Assembly (NCBI RefSeq): GCF_030294945.1
Contig: NZ_AP018448.1
Coordinates: 1,550,001 to 1,614,000, forward strand
Direction of reading: 5' to 3'
Source: Streptomyces graminofaciens
GTDB lineage: Bacteria; Actinomycetota; Actinomycetes; Streptomycetales; Streptomycetaceae
Length of the DNA: 64,000 nucleotides
The notes below the pieces were generated by a model. That model made no database searches. It was given only the letters and a program-made list of their open reading frames with translations, and was not told the DNA's origin. The position numbers were made by a program, and so were the translations under genes. Below are positions 39,346 through 47,811 of this stretch, one piece after another. Numbering within the stretch: the stretch's first letter is position 1; every line of letters begins with the position of its first letter.

Positions 39346-40308
39346 ATGGCATTGGGCTTTCTGTTCGGCGGCGGTGTCGGCACCGAAGTGCACGGCTTGG
39401 AGATGTACCGGGCCCATCCCGTGATGCGGGATCTGTATGAGCAGGTATCGGCCTGGACCGGTCTCACGGTGGGGCAGATCCTGGAGGAGGAACTGCCCGA
39501 GCCCCAGGAGGAGCGGCAGAGCGCCGGGACGATCCGGGAGACCGCACTCGCCCTCGGGATCCATGACGTGCTGGTGGAACAGGGCCTGAGTCCGGCGGTT
39601 CTCGGCGGGCTGAGCCTCGGCGCCATGACGGCGAGCTGTCTCGCCGGTTCGATCGGCCGGCGGGAGTTGTTCGAGATGCTGGCGCACGCCCGCCACACGC
39701 CCGAACTGCCCGCCGAGGAGCCGGAGCAGGGCCTCGCGCTGGCGTTCGCGCCGACCGAGGGCGACCTGGCGGCGGCGTACCGGGGTGAGGGCCGGGCCGG
39801 GGTGTATCTGTCCGGCGACTTCGGTCCGACGGCCGATGGGGCCATGCGGATCCTGATGCTGTCGGGCGAGCGGAAGGCGCTGGACGCGCTGGCTGCCGAC
39901 CTGCCCCCGGGCACCGTCGCCCCCCTGCCCGACCGGCCCATCGCCGTGCACTCGCCGCTGCGCGGTCACTTCCGCGAGTTCATGGCGCCGTACATCGACG
40001 CGATGCCCTTCAAGGCACCCGAGCTGCCCCTGGTGTCCTGTCTGGAGCGCCGGACACTGACCACGGCCGACGACGTACGGGACCTGTTCGACCGGAACTC
40101 CACGGATTCGATCAGCCTGGTCGACGTCTGCGACGAGATGAAGGACCAGGGGGTGCGCCTGGGCCTCATCATGGGCGGCTCCATCCCGGACGGGATCCTG
40201 AGGTTCCCGTTCCCCATGGTGCACGTCGACAAGCCGGAGCACATCCAGCAGGTGCTGACCAGCGTGTTCGAGTTCGGCATAGACCTCACCCCGGCACGGA
40301 CCCGATGA
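39346..40308 (+). CDS. Stand-alone acyltransferase (FabD-like fold), divergent active-site surroundings
   Basis: A 320-aa protein resembling malonyl-CoA:ACP transacylase / discrete AT proteins. The start is the ATG at 39346, preceded by GGGAG. The nucleophile elbow reads GLSLG (Ser conserved, the usual GHS His replaced by Leu). An IAVHSPL segment supplies a plausible catalytic His. An Arg in LAHARH lies where FabD binds the malonyl carboxylate. The N-terminal GQGSQ oxyanion segment is replaced by GGGVGTE, so the usual Gln is missing. Its stop overlaps the next start (ATGA), which implies translational coupling. Because conA already carries its own AT domains, this could be a loading, editing (acyl-hydrolase) or trans-acting enzyme. 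Which of these applies cannot be told from sequence. It is transcribed away from the PKS genes, from the shared promoter region. Confidence 0.72.
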   Translation: MALGFLFGGGVGTEVHGLEMYRAHPVMRDLYEQVSAWTGLTVGQILEEELPEPQEERQSAGTIRETALALGIHDVLVEQGLSPAVLGGLSLGAMTASCLAGSIGRRELFEMLAHARHTPELPAEEPEQGLALAFAPTEGDLAAAYRGEGRAGVYLSGDFGPTADGAMRILMLSGERKALDALAADLPPGTVAPLPDRPIAVHSPLRGHFREFMAPYIDAMPFKAPELPLVSCLERRTLTTADDVRDLFDRNSTDSISLVDVCDEMKDQGVRLGLIMGGSIPDGILRFPFPMVHVDKPEHIQQVLTSVFEFGIDLTPARTR

Positions 40309-41411
40309 GCGCGCCCCCGGCCACCGTGCCGCCCGCCGCGCAGGGCACGGAGTACGACACGCTGATCGACGGCTGGCTCGAAACCGACCTCGACGCATGG
40401 ACGCGGAAGGTGGTCGCGCGGCATTTCCACCCCGAGACGGGCAGCCCGTACTGGCTGCGGCGCGCCACCGAGCTCGACTTCGACGCGCGGGACATCACCC
40501 GCTATGAGCAGCTCACGGCGTTCGGCCCGTTTCCGGTGGAGATCCTGCGTTCCCAGGACCCGGCCGACCTGGTGCCGCTGGACGTGCCGCGCCCGTTGAC
40601 CGGCCGCGTCTGGGACACCGGCGGCACGACCGGCACGCCGTGCCGGCTCTTCTACACGCCGGCCATGCTGCTGCACCGGGGCGCCTGGCGCCGCTGGTCC
40701 TTCGTCACCGAGGGCTTCACCCCGGGACGTACCTGGCTCCAGGCGACCCCCACGGGCCCGCATCTGATCGGCAACGGCGTGTGGGAGGTGTCGGAGCTGT
40801 ACGCCGGGCAGGTGTACACAATCGACATGGACCCGCGCTGGGTCAAGCGGCTCATCCGGGCCGGACGACTGGCCGACGCGGGCGAGTACACCACCCACCT
40901 GCTGGAACAGATCACGGACGTGCTCGTCCACGGCCGGATCGACTACGTCAACACCACTCCCGCGCTCTTCCAGGCCCTGGTGCGCCGCTGCCCCGAACTG
41001 GTCGCACCACTGCGGGGAGTACGACTGAGCGGCACCCAGATGAGCCCGGACATGTACCGGGACTTCGTGGCCGCGATGGACGACGGGATCTGCGGCCGCA
41101 GCTACGGCAACACCTTCGGCAACGCGGCGGGGCTGCCCGTCGAACAGAACGCCGAGCTGATGCCCTATGTGCCGAACTATCCCCAGGTGACAATGACAGT
41201 CGTGCGCAAAGAAGACTGGTCAACCACCGTGGAATACGGCACTGTAGGACAGGTTCGACTGACCGTGCTGCACGAAGACCTATTCCTCCCCAACATCCTC
41301 GAACGCGACCAGGCGCTACGTTACGACACCGGCGAAAAATGGCCATCCGACGGAGTGGCCAACGTAACTCCGCTGCAAACCACGTCGTCGTCCCCCGAGG
41401 GACTCTATTGA
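40305..41411 (+). CDS. Shortened adenylate-forming enzyme homologue (PaaK/AMP-ligase-like)
   Basis: A 368-aa protein related to phenylacetate-CoA ligase-type adenylate-forming enzymes. The phosphate-binding loop GGTTGTPCR is present (~residues 107-115), and YGNTFGNAAG resembles the A5 region. RYDTGE near the C-terminus corresponds to the A7 motif (usually YxTGD), after which only about 20 residues remain. The small C-terminal subdomain, including the A10 lysine used for adenylation, is therefore absent; family members are normally 60-80 residues longer. It overlaps the acyltransferase-like gene by 4 bp (ATGA) and is followed 67 bp later by a regulator. Substrate unknown. It may be a thioesterification-only or degenerate enzyme, or may work as a pair with its upstream neighbour. 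No frameshift restoring a C-terminal domain was seen in the downstream sequence, which immediately becomes AT-rich. Confidence 0.68.
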   Translation: MSAPPATVPPAAQGTEYDTLIDGWLETDLDAWTRKVVARHFHPETGSPYWLRRATELDFDARDITRYEQLTAFGPFPVEILRSQDPADLVPLDVPRPLTGRVWDTGGTTGTPCRLFYTPAMLLHRGAWRRWSFVTEGFTPGRTWLQATPTGPHLIGNGVWEVSELYAGQVYTIDMDPRWVKRLIRAGRLADAGEYTTHLLEQITDVLVHGRIDYVNTTPALFQALVRRCPELVAPLRGVRLSGTQMSPDMYRDFVAAMDDGICGRSYGNTFGNAAGLPVEQNAELMPYVPNYPQVTMTVVRKEDWSTTVEYGTVGQVRLTVLHEDLFLPNILERDQALRYDTGEKWPSDGVANVTPLQTTSSSPEGLY

Positions 41412-41478
41412 CCGGATTTTAACGGCGTATTGACGGCCCCCGGCGATCTACTCATGAGTTTACGAATAGAATTCTGTC
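41412..41478 (+). promoter_or_regulatory. Short AT-rich promoter region of the LAL regulator
   Basis: A 67-bp gap. TTGACG lies at 41430-41435 and TAGAAT at 41467-41472, but they are too far apart (31 bp) to form one sigma-70 promoter. TAGAAT alone would put transcription start at or near the GTG start codon at 41479, suggesting a leaderless mRNA. This fits the absence of a Shine-Dalgarno sequence. Confidence 0.35.
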
Positions 41479-44262
41479 GTGCCGCAAATGAGTACAAGCA
41501 TGATGCTGATCGAGCGTGAAGAAGAGCTGTCCGCGTTACACGACCTCCACGCGGAAAGCCGCCACGGCAATGGACACGTCGTACTTGTCAGCGGCGCCGC
41601 CGGCAGCGGCAAGTCGGAGCTGCTGTACACCCTTGCCGAGGCGGTGTCCGCGGCCGGTTCCCTCGTCCTGAGAGCTGCCGGCCGGGAAGAGGAACGCGAC
41701 GTCCCGCTCGGTCTCGTCCATCAACTCGTCCGGGATCTTTCGCTGCCCGTGCCGCTCCGTACGCAGATGAACCTGTTGGAGAACAGCCTCGCGGCAGGTC
41801 CGCCCGTCCGCCATGAGACGCTCGCCCTACAGGCCCGTGTCGCCCATGGCCTGTGCCGTGCGCTGCTGCGTGCGGCCGGGTCGGGCGGCCTGATGCTCTG
41901 CGTCGACGACATTCATCACGCGGACGCCGTCTCGCTGAGCTGTCTGCTGCAACTGCTCCCGCACAGCAGGTCCGCCCCCGTGATGCTGGTGTTCAGCCGG
42001 CCGGACAGTGCCCGCCACTGCCCTCCGCAGTTGAGCGCCGAGTTGCTCCGCCACCCTCGTTACCGGCGCGTCCGGCTGGCTCCGCTGACGCCGGAGGGGA
42101 CGACCGAGCTGACGGCGAAGGTCCTGGGCGCCGAGGAGGCACAGGCCCTCGGCCCGGTCTACCACTCCATCAGCGGAGGCAATCCCCTGCTGATCCGCGC
42201 GCTGCTCGGGGACCGGTGCGACCGGTCGGCGGACAGCGCGGATTCCGAAGTCCCGTTCGTGGGAGAGGAGTTCGGGCAGGCGGTGCTCGCCTGTCTGCGC
42301 GGCGGTGAGCCACAGATCCTCGACGTGGCCCGCACGATGGCGGTGCTCGACGACTGCGCCTCCCCCGACCGTATCGGCCGACTGCTGCGCATCAGCCCCT
42401 CCTCGGTGGCCAACGCGCTGCGACACCTGGAGTCCGCCGGGCTCGTCGCGGGCCACGGCTTCCGTCATCCGGCGGGACGCTCGGCCGTGCTGAACGACAT
42501 ACCCTGCGACACCCTCGGGCAACTGCGGCTCGACGCGGCGGAGTTGCTCCACCACGAAGGGGTTCCGACGCCCACGGTCGCCCGGCACCTCGTCGCGGTG
42601 GGACACATACCGAAGTGCTGGGCCGTCCCCGTGCTGGTGGACGCCTCCGAGCACGCCCGCCAGTGCGGCGACCTGACCTTCGCCCTGCAGTGTCTGGAGC
42701 TGGCGTTGGCCGAATCCGACGACGCGCCCGCGCGGGCTCTCATGACGATGATGCTCACCCGGCTGGAGTGGCAGCTCAATCCCTCCACCGTGGCCCCCCG
42801 ACTGGCTCATCTGTCCGACGCGCTACTGACCGGCGTCCTGCCCGTCCAGCTCGCCGTCCCGCTCTCCCGGGCCCTGCTGTGGCACGGTCGTCCCGACGAG
42901 GCCGCCGAGGTGATCCGCGCGCTCGGCCCGGACGCCCCCGGCTCCCACGGCCTGCTCTCGGAAGCCCATGAATGGCTGCGGAACCGCTACCCCGCGATGA
43001 TGCCCCTCCTGGCCACCGTCCCGGACGGCCCGGGCACCCGCGAGGGCAGGGAACCGGCGGCCAACAGGCCCCTGCTGCTCGCCGAGACCGTCTTCGGCTC
43101 GACCCTGCGCAACGGCGGCGACGAGTCCAGCGCCTGGAGCGCCGAACAGGTGCTGCGCTCCTGTCGCCTGGACGACACCAACCTGTACGCGCTGGAGTCG
43201 GCGCTCCTCGCACTCGTCTACGCGGACCGGCTCGACCGGGCGTCCGTGTGGTCGGGCAAGCTGCTGCAGGAGGCCACCGTCCGGCGGGTGCCCACCTGGC
43301 AGGCCAAGCTCACCGGGATCCGCGCCGAACTGGCCCTGCGGCAGGGCGACCTGAGCGAGGCGTACGCCCTCGCCCATGCCGCCCTGACCCATCTCTCACC
43401 CCGGAGTTGGGGAGTCGCCGTCGGGGCGCCGCTGAGCACCCTCGTCCTGGCCGCGACCGCCATGGGCGCGGACGACGTCGCCGAGGAGCATCTGCGTCAC
43501 TCGGTACCCGACGCGATCTTCCAGTCGCGGTACGGCCTGCAGTATCTGTACGCCCGGGGCCATCACCACCTGGCCGCGGGCCGGGTGCACGCGGCCCTGG
43601 ACGACTTCCTGCGCTGCGGCGAACAGGCCCGCGCCTGGGACATGGACCTGCCCGCGTTCCTGCCCTGGCGCAGCGGCGCGGCGGCCGCCCATCTGCGCCT
43701 CGGGCAGCGCGACCAGGTCCGCCGGCTCGCGGAGGCGGAGCTCGCCCGCCCCGGCAGCGCCAAGTCCCGCAGTCGCGGCGTCGCCATGTGTCTGCTCGCC
43801 GAGATCGCCGAGCCGCGCCGCCGGACGAGCCTGCTGCTGGAGGCCGTCAGCGTCCTGCGGCTCGCCGGGGACAGACTGGAACTGGCCAGAGCGCTCGCCG
43901 CGCTGAGCTGCGCGCAGCGCTCCAACGGCGAGGCCGGACAGGCACGGCGGGCGCTGTACCAGGCGCTGCAACTGGCCGATCTGTGCGGCGCCGAGCGGCT
44001 CCAGCGTTCCCTGTTGCACCGCAGCAGGGAGGAGACACCGGCCGACACGGCCGTCGTTCCCAAGGACCCCCTCAGCGCGGCGGAGCGCCGGGTCGCCTCC
44101 CTGGCCGCCCTGGGCAACTCCAACCGCGAGATCGCCGACCAGCTGTGCATCACCATCAGCACGGTGGAACAGCATCTGACCCGCGTCTACCGCAAACTCA
44201 ACGTCAGCTGCCGCGCGGATCTCCCCAGCGAATTCCAGACCCTGGCCGTCGGATCGGTCTGA
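41479..44262 (+). CDS. LuxR-family transcriptional regulator, LAL type (ATP-binding), TTA-containing
   Basis: A 927-aa protein, the usual size for LAL regulators that activate macrolide and polyene clusters. A Walker A motif (GAAGSGKSEL, ~residues 37-46) and Walker B (LMLCVDDIHHAD) form an N-terminal AAA-type ATPase. A long helical middle region follows, then a C-terminal LuxR helix-turn-helix (LSAAERRVASLAALGNSNREI...STVEQHLTRVYRKL). Start choice is uncertain: GTG 41479, ATG 41488 and ATG 41503 are in frame and none has a clear ribosome-binding site. Codon 20 (41536-41538) is TTA, the rare leucine codon read by the bldA tRNA in Streptomyces, so translation probably depends on developmental state. 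Given its position at the edge of the PKS cluster, it is the best candidate for the pathway-specific activator. Confidence 0.88.
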   Translation: MPQMSTSMMLIEREEELSALHDLHAESRHGNGHVVLVSGAAGSGKSELLYTLAEAVSAAGSLVLRAAGREEERDVPLGLVHQLVRDLSLPVPLRTQMNLLENSLAAGPPVRHETLALQARVAHGLCRALLRAAGSGGLMLCVDDIHHADAVSLSCLLQLLPHSRSAPVMLVFSRPDSARHCPPQLSAELLRHPRYRRVRLAPLTPEGTTELTAKVLGAEEAQALGPVYHSISGGNPLLIRALLGDRCDRSADSADSEVPFVGEEFGQAVLACLRGGEPQILDVARTMAVLDDCASPDRIGRLLRISPSSVANALRHLESAGLVAGHGFRHPAGRSAVLNDIPCDTLGQLRLDAAELLHHEGVPTPTVARHLVAVGHIPKCWAVPVLVDASEHARQCGDLTFALQCLELALAESDDAPARALMTMMLTRLEWQLNPSTVAPRLAHLSDALLTGVLPVQLAVPLSRALLWHGRPDEAAEVIRALGPDAPGSHGLLSEAHEWLRNRYPAMMPLLATVPDGPGTREGREPAANRPLLLAETVFGSTLRNGGDESSAWSAEQVLRSCRLDDTNLYALESALLALVYADRLDRASVWSGKLLQEATVRRVPTWQAKLTGIRAELALRQGDLSEAYALAHAALTHLSPRSWGVAVGAPLSTLVLAATAMGADDVAEEHLRHSVPDAIFQSRYGLQYLYARGHHHLAAGRVHAALDDFLRCGEQARAWDMDLPAFLPWRSGAAAAHLRLGQRDQVRRLAEAELARPGSAKSRSRGVAMCLLAEIAEPRRRTSLLLEAVSVLRLAGDRLELARALAALSCAQRSNGEAGQARRALYQALQLADLCGAERLQRSLLHRSREETPADTAVVPKDPLSAAERRVASLAALGNSNREIADQLCITISTVEQHLTRVYRKLNVSCRADLPSEFQTLAVGSV

Positions 44263-44316
44263 CCGGCCGCACGACAGCCCATGGCGGGGGCCGCCCCTCG
44301 GCGGTACCCCGCTTCC

Positions 44317-44337
44317 GTAACCCCTATTACCGGTTAC
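44317..44337. terminator. Weak stem-loop between convergent genes
   Basis: GTAACC and GGTTAC form a 6-bp stem around a 9-nt loop, in the 144-bp gap where the LAL regulator and the Nudix gene converge. There is no T-tract, so a terminator role is only suggested by position. Confidence 0.25.
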
Positions 44338-44406
44338 CGCTGCCCGGGCGGCTGTTCCCGCCTCGGGACCCGCCACGCATCCCGGGCAGGTGCCCGCACA
44401 TCGGCG

Positions 44407-44880
44407 TCAGAGCATGGGGTCGAACCATGTCGGCGCGTCGGACATCGCCTGCTTGATCCGGAACAGCCCGAACTCGTTGAGGTCCGGCAGGGCGTCCAGG
44501 GCGTACCAGCCGACGTCCAGCGACTCGTCGTCGTTGACGCGGGCCTCGCCGCCGACGGCCCGGCAGCGGAACGTGGTGTCCATGTACTGACAGACGTCCT
44601 CGTTGTCGTAGCGCACCTGATCCAGCGCCTGGACGAGAACGATCCGCTCGGGTACGCACTTGACGGCCGTCTCCTCGAACACCTCCCGCACGGCGCAGGC
44701 GGCGGGCTGCTCCCCGGGCTCCGGGATGCCGCCGATCAGCGACCATTTCCCGGTGTCCGAGCGGCGGTTGAGCAACACCCTGCCGTCGTCGTCGAAGACG
44801 ACGGCAGTGACTCCCGGAAGCCAGAGAAGCTGATGACCGGCGGAAACCCGCAGCTCGCGGATGAAATCAGGCGTAGGCAT
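44407..44880 (-). CDS. Nudix hydrolase
   Basis: A 157-aa cytosolic protein with a Nudix box, [24 protein letters not shown], matching Gx5Ex7REUxEExGU except for Ala in place of the last Gly. Such enzymes hydrolyse nucleoside-diphosphate-linked substrates; the specific substrate cannot be read from the sequence. ATG start at 44880. It lies 67 bp downstream of lnt on the same strand and may be co-transcribed with it. It is the first gene outside the polyketide cluster, with no obvious link to polyketide synthesis. Confidence 0.88.
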   Translation of the reverse strand: MPTPDFIRELRVSAGHQLLWLPGVTAVVFDDDGRVLLNRRSDTGKWSLIGGIPEPGEQPAACAVREVFEETAVKCVPERIVLVQALDQVRYDNEDVCQYMDTTFRCRAVGGEARVNDDESLDVGWYALDALPDLNEFGLFRIKQAMSDAPTWFDPML

Positions 44881-44947
44881 GGCACCGACCCTAACGGGCC
44901 GGTCCCCTCACCCCCGCGCTTGGAGGACGCGCACGAGAGGCGTACGG

Positions 44948-46564
44948 CTACACGCCACCGGCGCGCCTCCCGCGCACGCCGGCCCCGATCGCCCAGCCGA
45001 GCCCACCCGCCGCGACCAGCACGAGAAGCATCTCGGGCAGGATGCCGAGCTTCGTGGCAGGCGTCTCCGAGGAACGCAGCGGCACCTTCTGCACCAGGGA
45101 GTCCGGGACGAACATGCCGGTCTTCTGCGTGATCTTCCCGTCCGGCATGATGATCGCGCTGACGCCGCTGGTCACCGGGACGGTGACGGTACGGCTGTGT
45201 TCGACGGCGCGGACCCGGGACATGGCAAGCTGCTGGTAGGTCATCTCGCTGCGGTCGAAGGTCGCGTTGTTGCTCGGCACCGAGATCAGCTGGGCGCCGT
45301 CCACGACGTTGTCGCGCACAGCCCAGTCGAACGCGGCCTCGTAGCAGGTGGCGAGGCCGACCTTGGCGCCGTCCATGGTGAACACGCCGGGCTTCGTGCC
45401 CCGGCTGAAGTCCTGGCGGACCATCGACGTCCACTCGCTGTTGATGGCGCCGATGAGCGACCGCAGCGGAAGGTACTCGCCGAACGGCTGGATCTGGCGC
45501 TTGTCGTAGGTCTCGGTGGGGCCCTTCTCCGGGTCCCACAGGATCTGCTCGTTGTAGAGCTTGCCGTCGCGCTCGACGACCCCGCCGACGGAGATGGGGG
45601 CGTCGATGGCCTTGGCGGCCTTGTCGATCACCGCGCGCGCGTCGGCGTTGACGAAGGGGTCGATGTCGGAGGAGTTCTCCGGCCACAGCACGAAGTCCGG
45701 CTGGTCGGCCTTGCCCGCCTTGACCTCGGCGGCCAGGCGCTCGGTCTCCTTGGCGTGGTAGTCGAGCACAGCCCGCCGCTGGGCGTTGAAGTCGAGACCC
45801 AGGCGCGGCACGTTGCCCTGGATGACGGCGACGGTCGCGGTGCCGTCCTCGGCCTTGTCGCTCACCAGGGAGCGGGACGCGAGCGCGCCCACCACGGGCA
45901 CGGCCACACTGAGCGCCGCGACGGCCGCGGTCCCCCGGCGCACGGCGGCGCCGGTGCGCCGCCCCTCGACGACCAGACGTACGACCTCGTAGAGCCCGAA
46001 ACCGCACAGCACGACCGCGAAGCCGAGCACCGGGGTGCCGCCGAGCGCGGCCAGCGGCAGGAAGACCCCGTCGGCCTGGCCGAAGGCGATCTTGCCCCAG
46101 GGGAAGCCGTTGAAGGGCGCACGCGCGCGTGCCGCCTCGCCGGCGATCCACAGCGCGGCTGCCCAGAGGGGCCAGCCGGGCAGCTTCGACACGACGGTGA
46201 CACCCGCGCCGACGAGCGCCACGAACACGGCTTCGATGACCACCAGTGCGATCCACGGTCCGGGGCCGACCTCGACACCGGTCCAGACGAGCAGCGGCAG
46301 CAGGAATCCGAGGCCGAAGAGATAGCCGAGCCCGAGGCCCTCCTTCCAGCTGCGCCCGCGCAGGACCCAGCCGAAGACCGCGAAGGCCGGCAGGGCCAGC
46401 CACCACAGGGTGCGTGGTGGGAAGCTGACGTAGAGCAGCACCCCGGAGAGCGCCGCGGCGGCGGCCGGCACGAGCCGGTTCACCCATCGGGCCCCACGGG
46501 AGACGGGCGTGGCCTGGGGTTCGAGCTGTTCCGGCTCGTCTACGGGAGTCGCGGTGACGGTCAC
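44948..46564 (-). CDS. lnt: Apolipoprotein N-acyltransferase
   Basis: A 538-aa integral membrane enzyme that adds the third acyl chain to lipoproteins at the outer face of the membrane. The N-terminal third contains about six hydrophobic segments. The C-terminal part is a nitrilase-like domain with the expected catalytic Glu (LWPENSS), Lys (YDKRQIQPFGEYLP) and Cys (ATCYEAAF), and a final transmembrane helix precedes a basic tail. Start taken as GTG 46564 (VTVTATPVDE); longer in-frame starts add Arg/Pro-rich sequence unlike any Lnt. No strong ribosome-binding site. All catalytic residues are present, so it should be active. Streptomyces often has more than one Lnt; which one this is cannot be told here. 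Confidence 0.92.
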   Translation of the reverse strand: MTVTATPVDEPEQLEPQATPVSRGARWVNRLVPAAAAALSGVLLYVSFPPRTLWWLALPAFAVFGWVLRGRSWKEGLGLGYLFGLGFLLPLLVWTGVEVGPGPWIALVVIEAVFVALVGAGVTVVSKLPGWPLWAAALWIAGEAARARAPFNGFPWGKIAFGQADGVFLPLAALGGTPVLGFAVVLCGFGLYEVVRLVVEGRRTGAAVRRGTAAVAALSVAVPVVGALASRSLVSDKAEDGTATVAVIQGNVPRLGLDFNAQRRAVLDYHAKETERLAAEVKAGKADQPDFVLWPENSSDIDPFVNADARAVIDKAAKAIDAPISVGGVVERDGKLYNEQILWDPEKGPTETYDKRQIQPFGEYLPLRSLIGAINSEWTSMVRQDFSRGTKPGVFTMDGAKVGLATCYEAAFDWAVRDNVVDGAQLISVPSNNATFDRSEMTYQQLAMSRVRAVEHSRTVTVPVTSGVSAIIMPDGKITQKTGMFVPDSLVQKVPLRSSETPATKLGILPEMLLVLVAAGGLGWAIGAGVRGRRAGGV

Positions 46565-46767
46565 CCGGCGAGTGTACGGCGCGGCGCACCGGCGCCGACA
46601 GGACGGTCCGCCCGGCCCGTCCGGGCCTTCCCTCTCACATCTGCCACAACGTTCCTGCGCAACTCGTCCACAAACCGGCGCATCACCCGTTACGGTGTGC
46701 GCGAGCCTCTGACGTGCGGCCGGATGCGGCCGGGCGGTCGGGGCCCGTCGCAATCGGGGGGCTAGGG

Positions 46768-47808
46768 GTGGGGTCCACGGGGACGCGGTCCGCGGCCGGA
46801 GCGTCGGCCACATACGTCAGACGAAACGTTTCGGATGCCACGGGTGCAATCGCGCTCGGGGCGTTCGCGGCCTGGTCGTTGATCACGGCGGCCGCAACGG
46901 GCGGCCGCCCGGAGGGTGTGCTGCTCGCGGTGCTCGCCGTGGCCGCCGGCTACGCGGCGGGCCGGATCTGCGGGGCCCTGCTGCCGGTCGCGGCGCCCTG
47001 CGTGGGGGCCTTCGCCGGGCTGGGCCTCGCGGTCACCGCCCCGCACGGCTCACCGCTCACCGCCCCGATCGGCCACTCGGGGGCGACGGCCGCGCTGCTC
47101 GCCCTGTCCACGGGGGCCGCCTGCTGCGCCGCCTGGGCGGCACGGGTGCCGGGGCCTCGGCTCGCCCTGTGCCTCCTCGCCGTCGGGATCACGGTGACCG
47201 CGGCCGTGCTCGGCTCGACCACCGGCTTCGTCGCGTGTGCCGGGGTCCTGCTGTGCTCACTGGCCGCGGCCCGGACACGCCGCCGCGGCCCGGGCCTGGT
47301 GGGGCTCGCACTGGTCACCGCGCTGATGACGGGCGCGGCCTGGGCGGTCGCCGACAACTCGCTGCCGGAGGGCCTGGCCTATGCGCTGGAGGGCCGGCTC
47401 ACCCAGCACCGGGTCCTGCTGTGGCGCGACGCGCTCGCCCTGGCCCACGGTGACCCTCTGCTGGGCGCCGGTCCGGGCCGTTTCGGGGAGCTCAGCCCGA
47501 CGGTCGCACAGTCGCTGCCGATCGACGGCAAGCCGCACTCGGCGCCGCTGCAGGTGGCGGCCGAGCTTGGCCTGGTGGGCGTCGTACTGCTCGGCGCGGT
47601 GTTCTGCTGGGTGCTGTACGTCCTGTGGCGCGCCCCGCGTCCCACTCCGGTGGTGCTCACGGCGGCCGCGACCCTGACCGCCCTGGCGGCGATCGCAGCG
47701 GTCGGCAACGCGCTGAGCTTCACGACGGTGACGGTGGGTGCGGGACTGCTGGCGGGGACGGCGACGGCACGGCCGCTGCTGGACGAGGAGGAGCCGGAGG
47801 GGTCCTGA
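46768..47808 (+). CDS. O-antigen ligase/polymerase-like multi-spanning membrane protein
   Basis: About 346 aa with roughly nine hydrophobic segments. The segment RLTQHRVLLWRDALALAHGDPLLGAGPGRF, followed by LQVAAELGLVGVVLL, matches the pattern of the Wzy_C/O-antigen ligase family (loop with conserved Arg and His, then membrane helices). Such proteins transfer or polymerise lipid-linked glycans on the outer membrane face; the actual glycan is unknown. I prefer GTG 46768, preceded by a G-rich stretch, over the in-frame GTG 46714, whose extra 18 residues look non-coding. It diverges from lnt and converges with the next gene only 3 bp away. Confidence 0.75.
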   Translation: MGSTGTRSAAGASATYVRRNVSDATGAIALGAFAAWSLITAAATGGRPEGVLLAVLAVAAGYAAGRICGALLPVAAPCVGAFAGLGLAVTAPHGSPLTAPIGHSGATAALLALSTGAACCAAWAARVPGPRLALCLLAVGITVTAAVLGSTTGFVACAGVLLCSLAAARTRRRGPGLVGLALVTALMTGAAWAVADNSLPEGLAYALEGRLTQHRVLLWRDALALAHGDPLLGAGPGRFGELSPTVAQSLPIDGKPHSAPLQVAAELGLVGVVLLGAVFCWVLYVLWRAPRPTPVVLTAAATLTALAAIAAVGNALSFTTVTVGAGLLAGTATARPLLDEEEPEGS

Positions 47809-47811
47809 GCG

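Noticed and set aside
39346..41411. The acyltransferase/ligase pair as starter-loading enzymes for conA
   Set aside because: conA has an intact KSQ-AT-ACP loader and the predicted acetate starter explains the product. Left as unknown function instead.
41430..41472. TTGACG and TAGAAT as a single sigma-70 promoter for the regulator
   Set aside because: The 31-bp spacing is far outside the usual 16-18 bp.
44861..46765. Plus-strand open frame of 634 codons opposite lnt
   Set aside because: Antisense to a gene with complete Lnt catalytic residues; low-complexity Gly/Arg composition.
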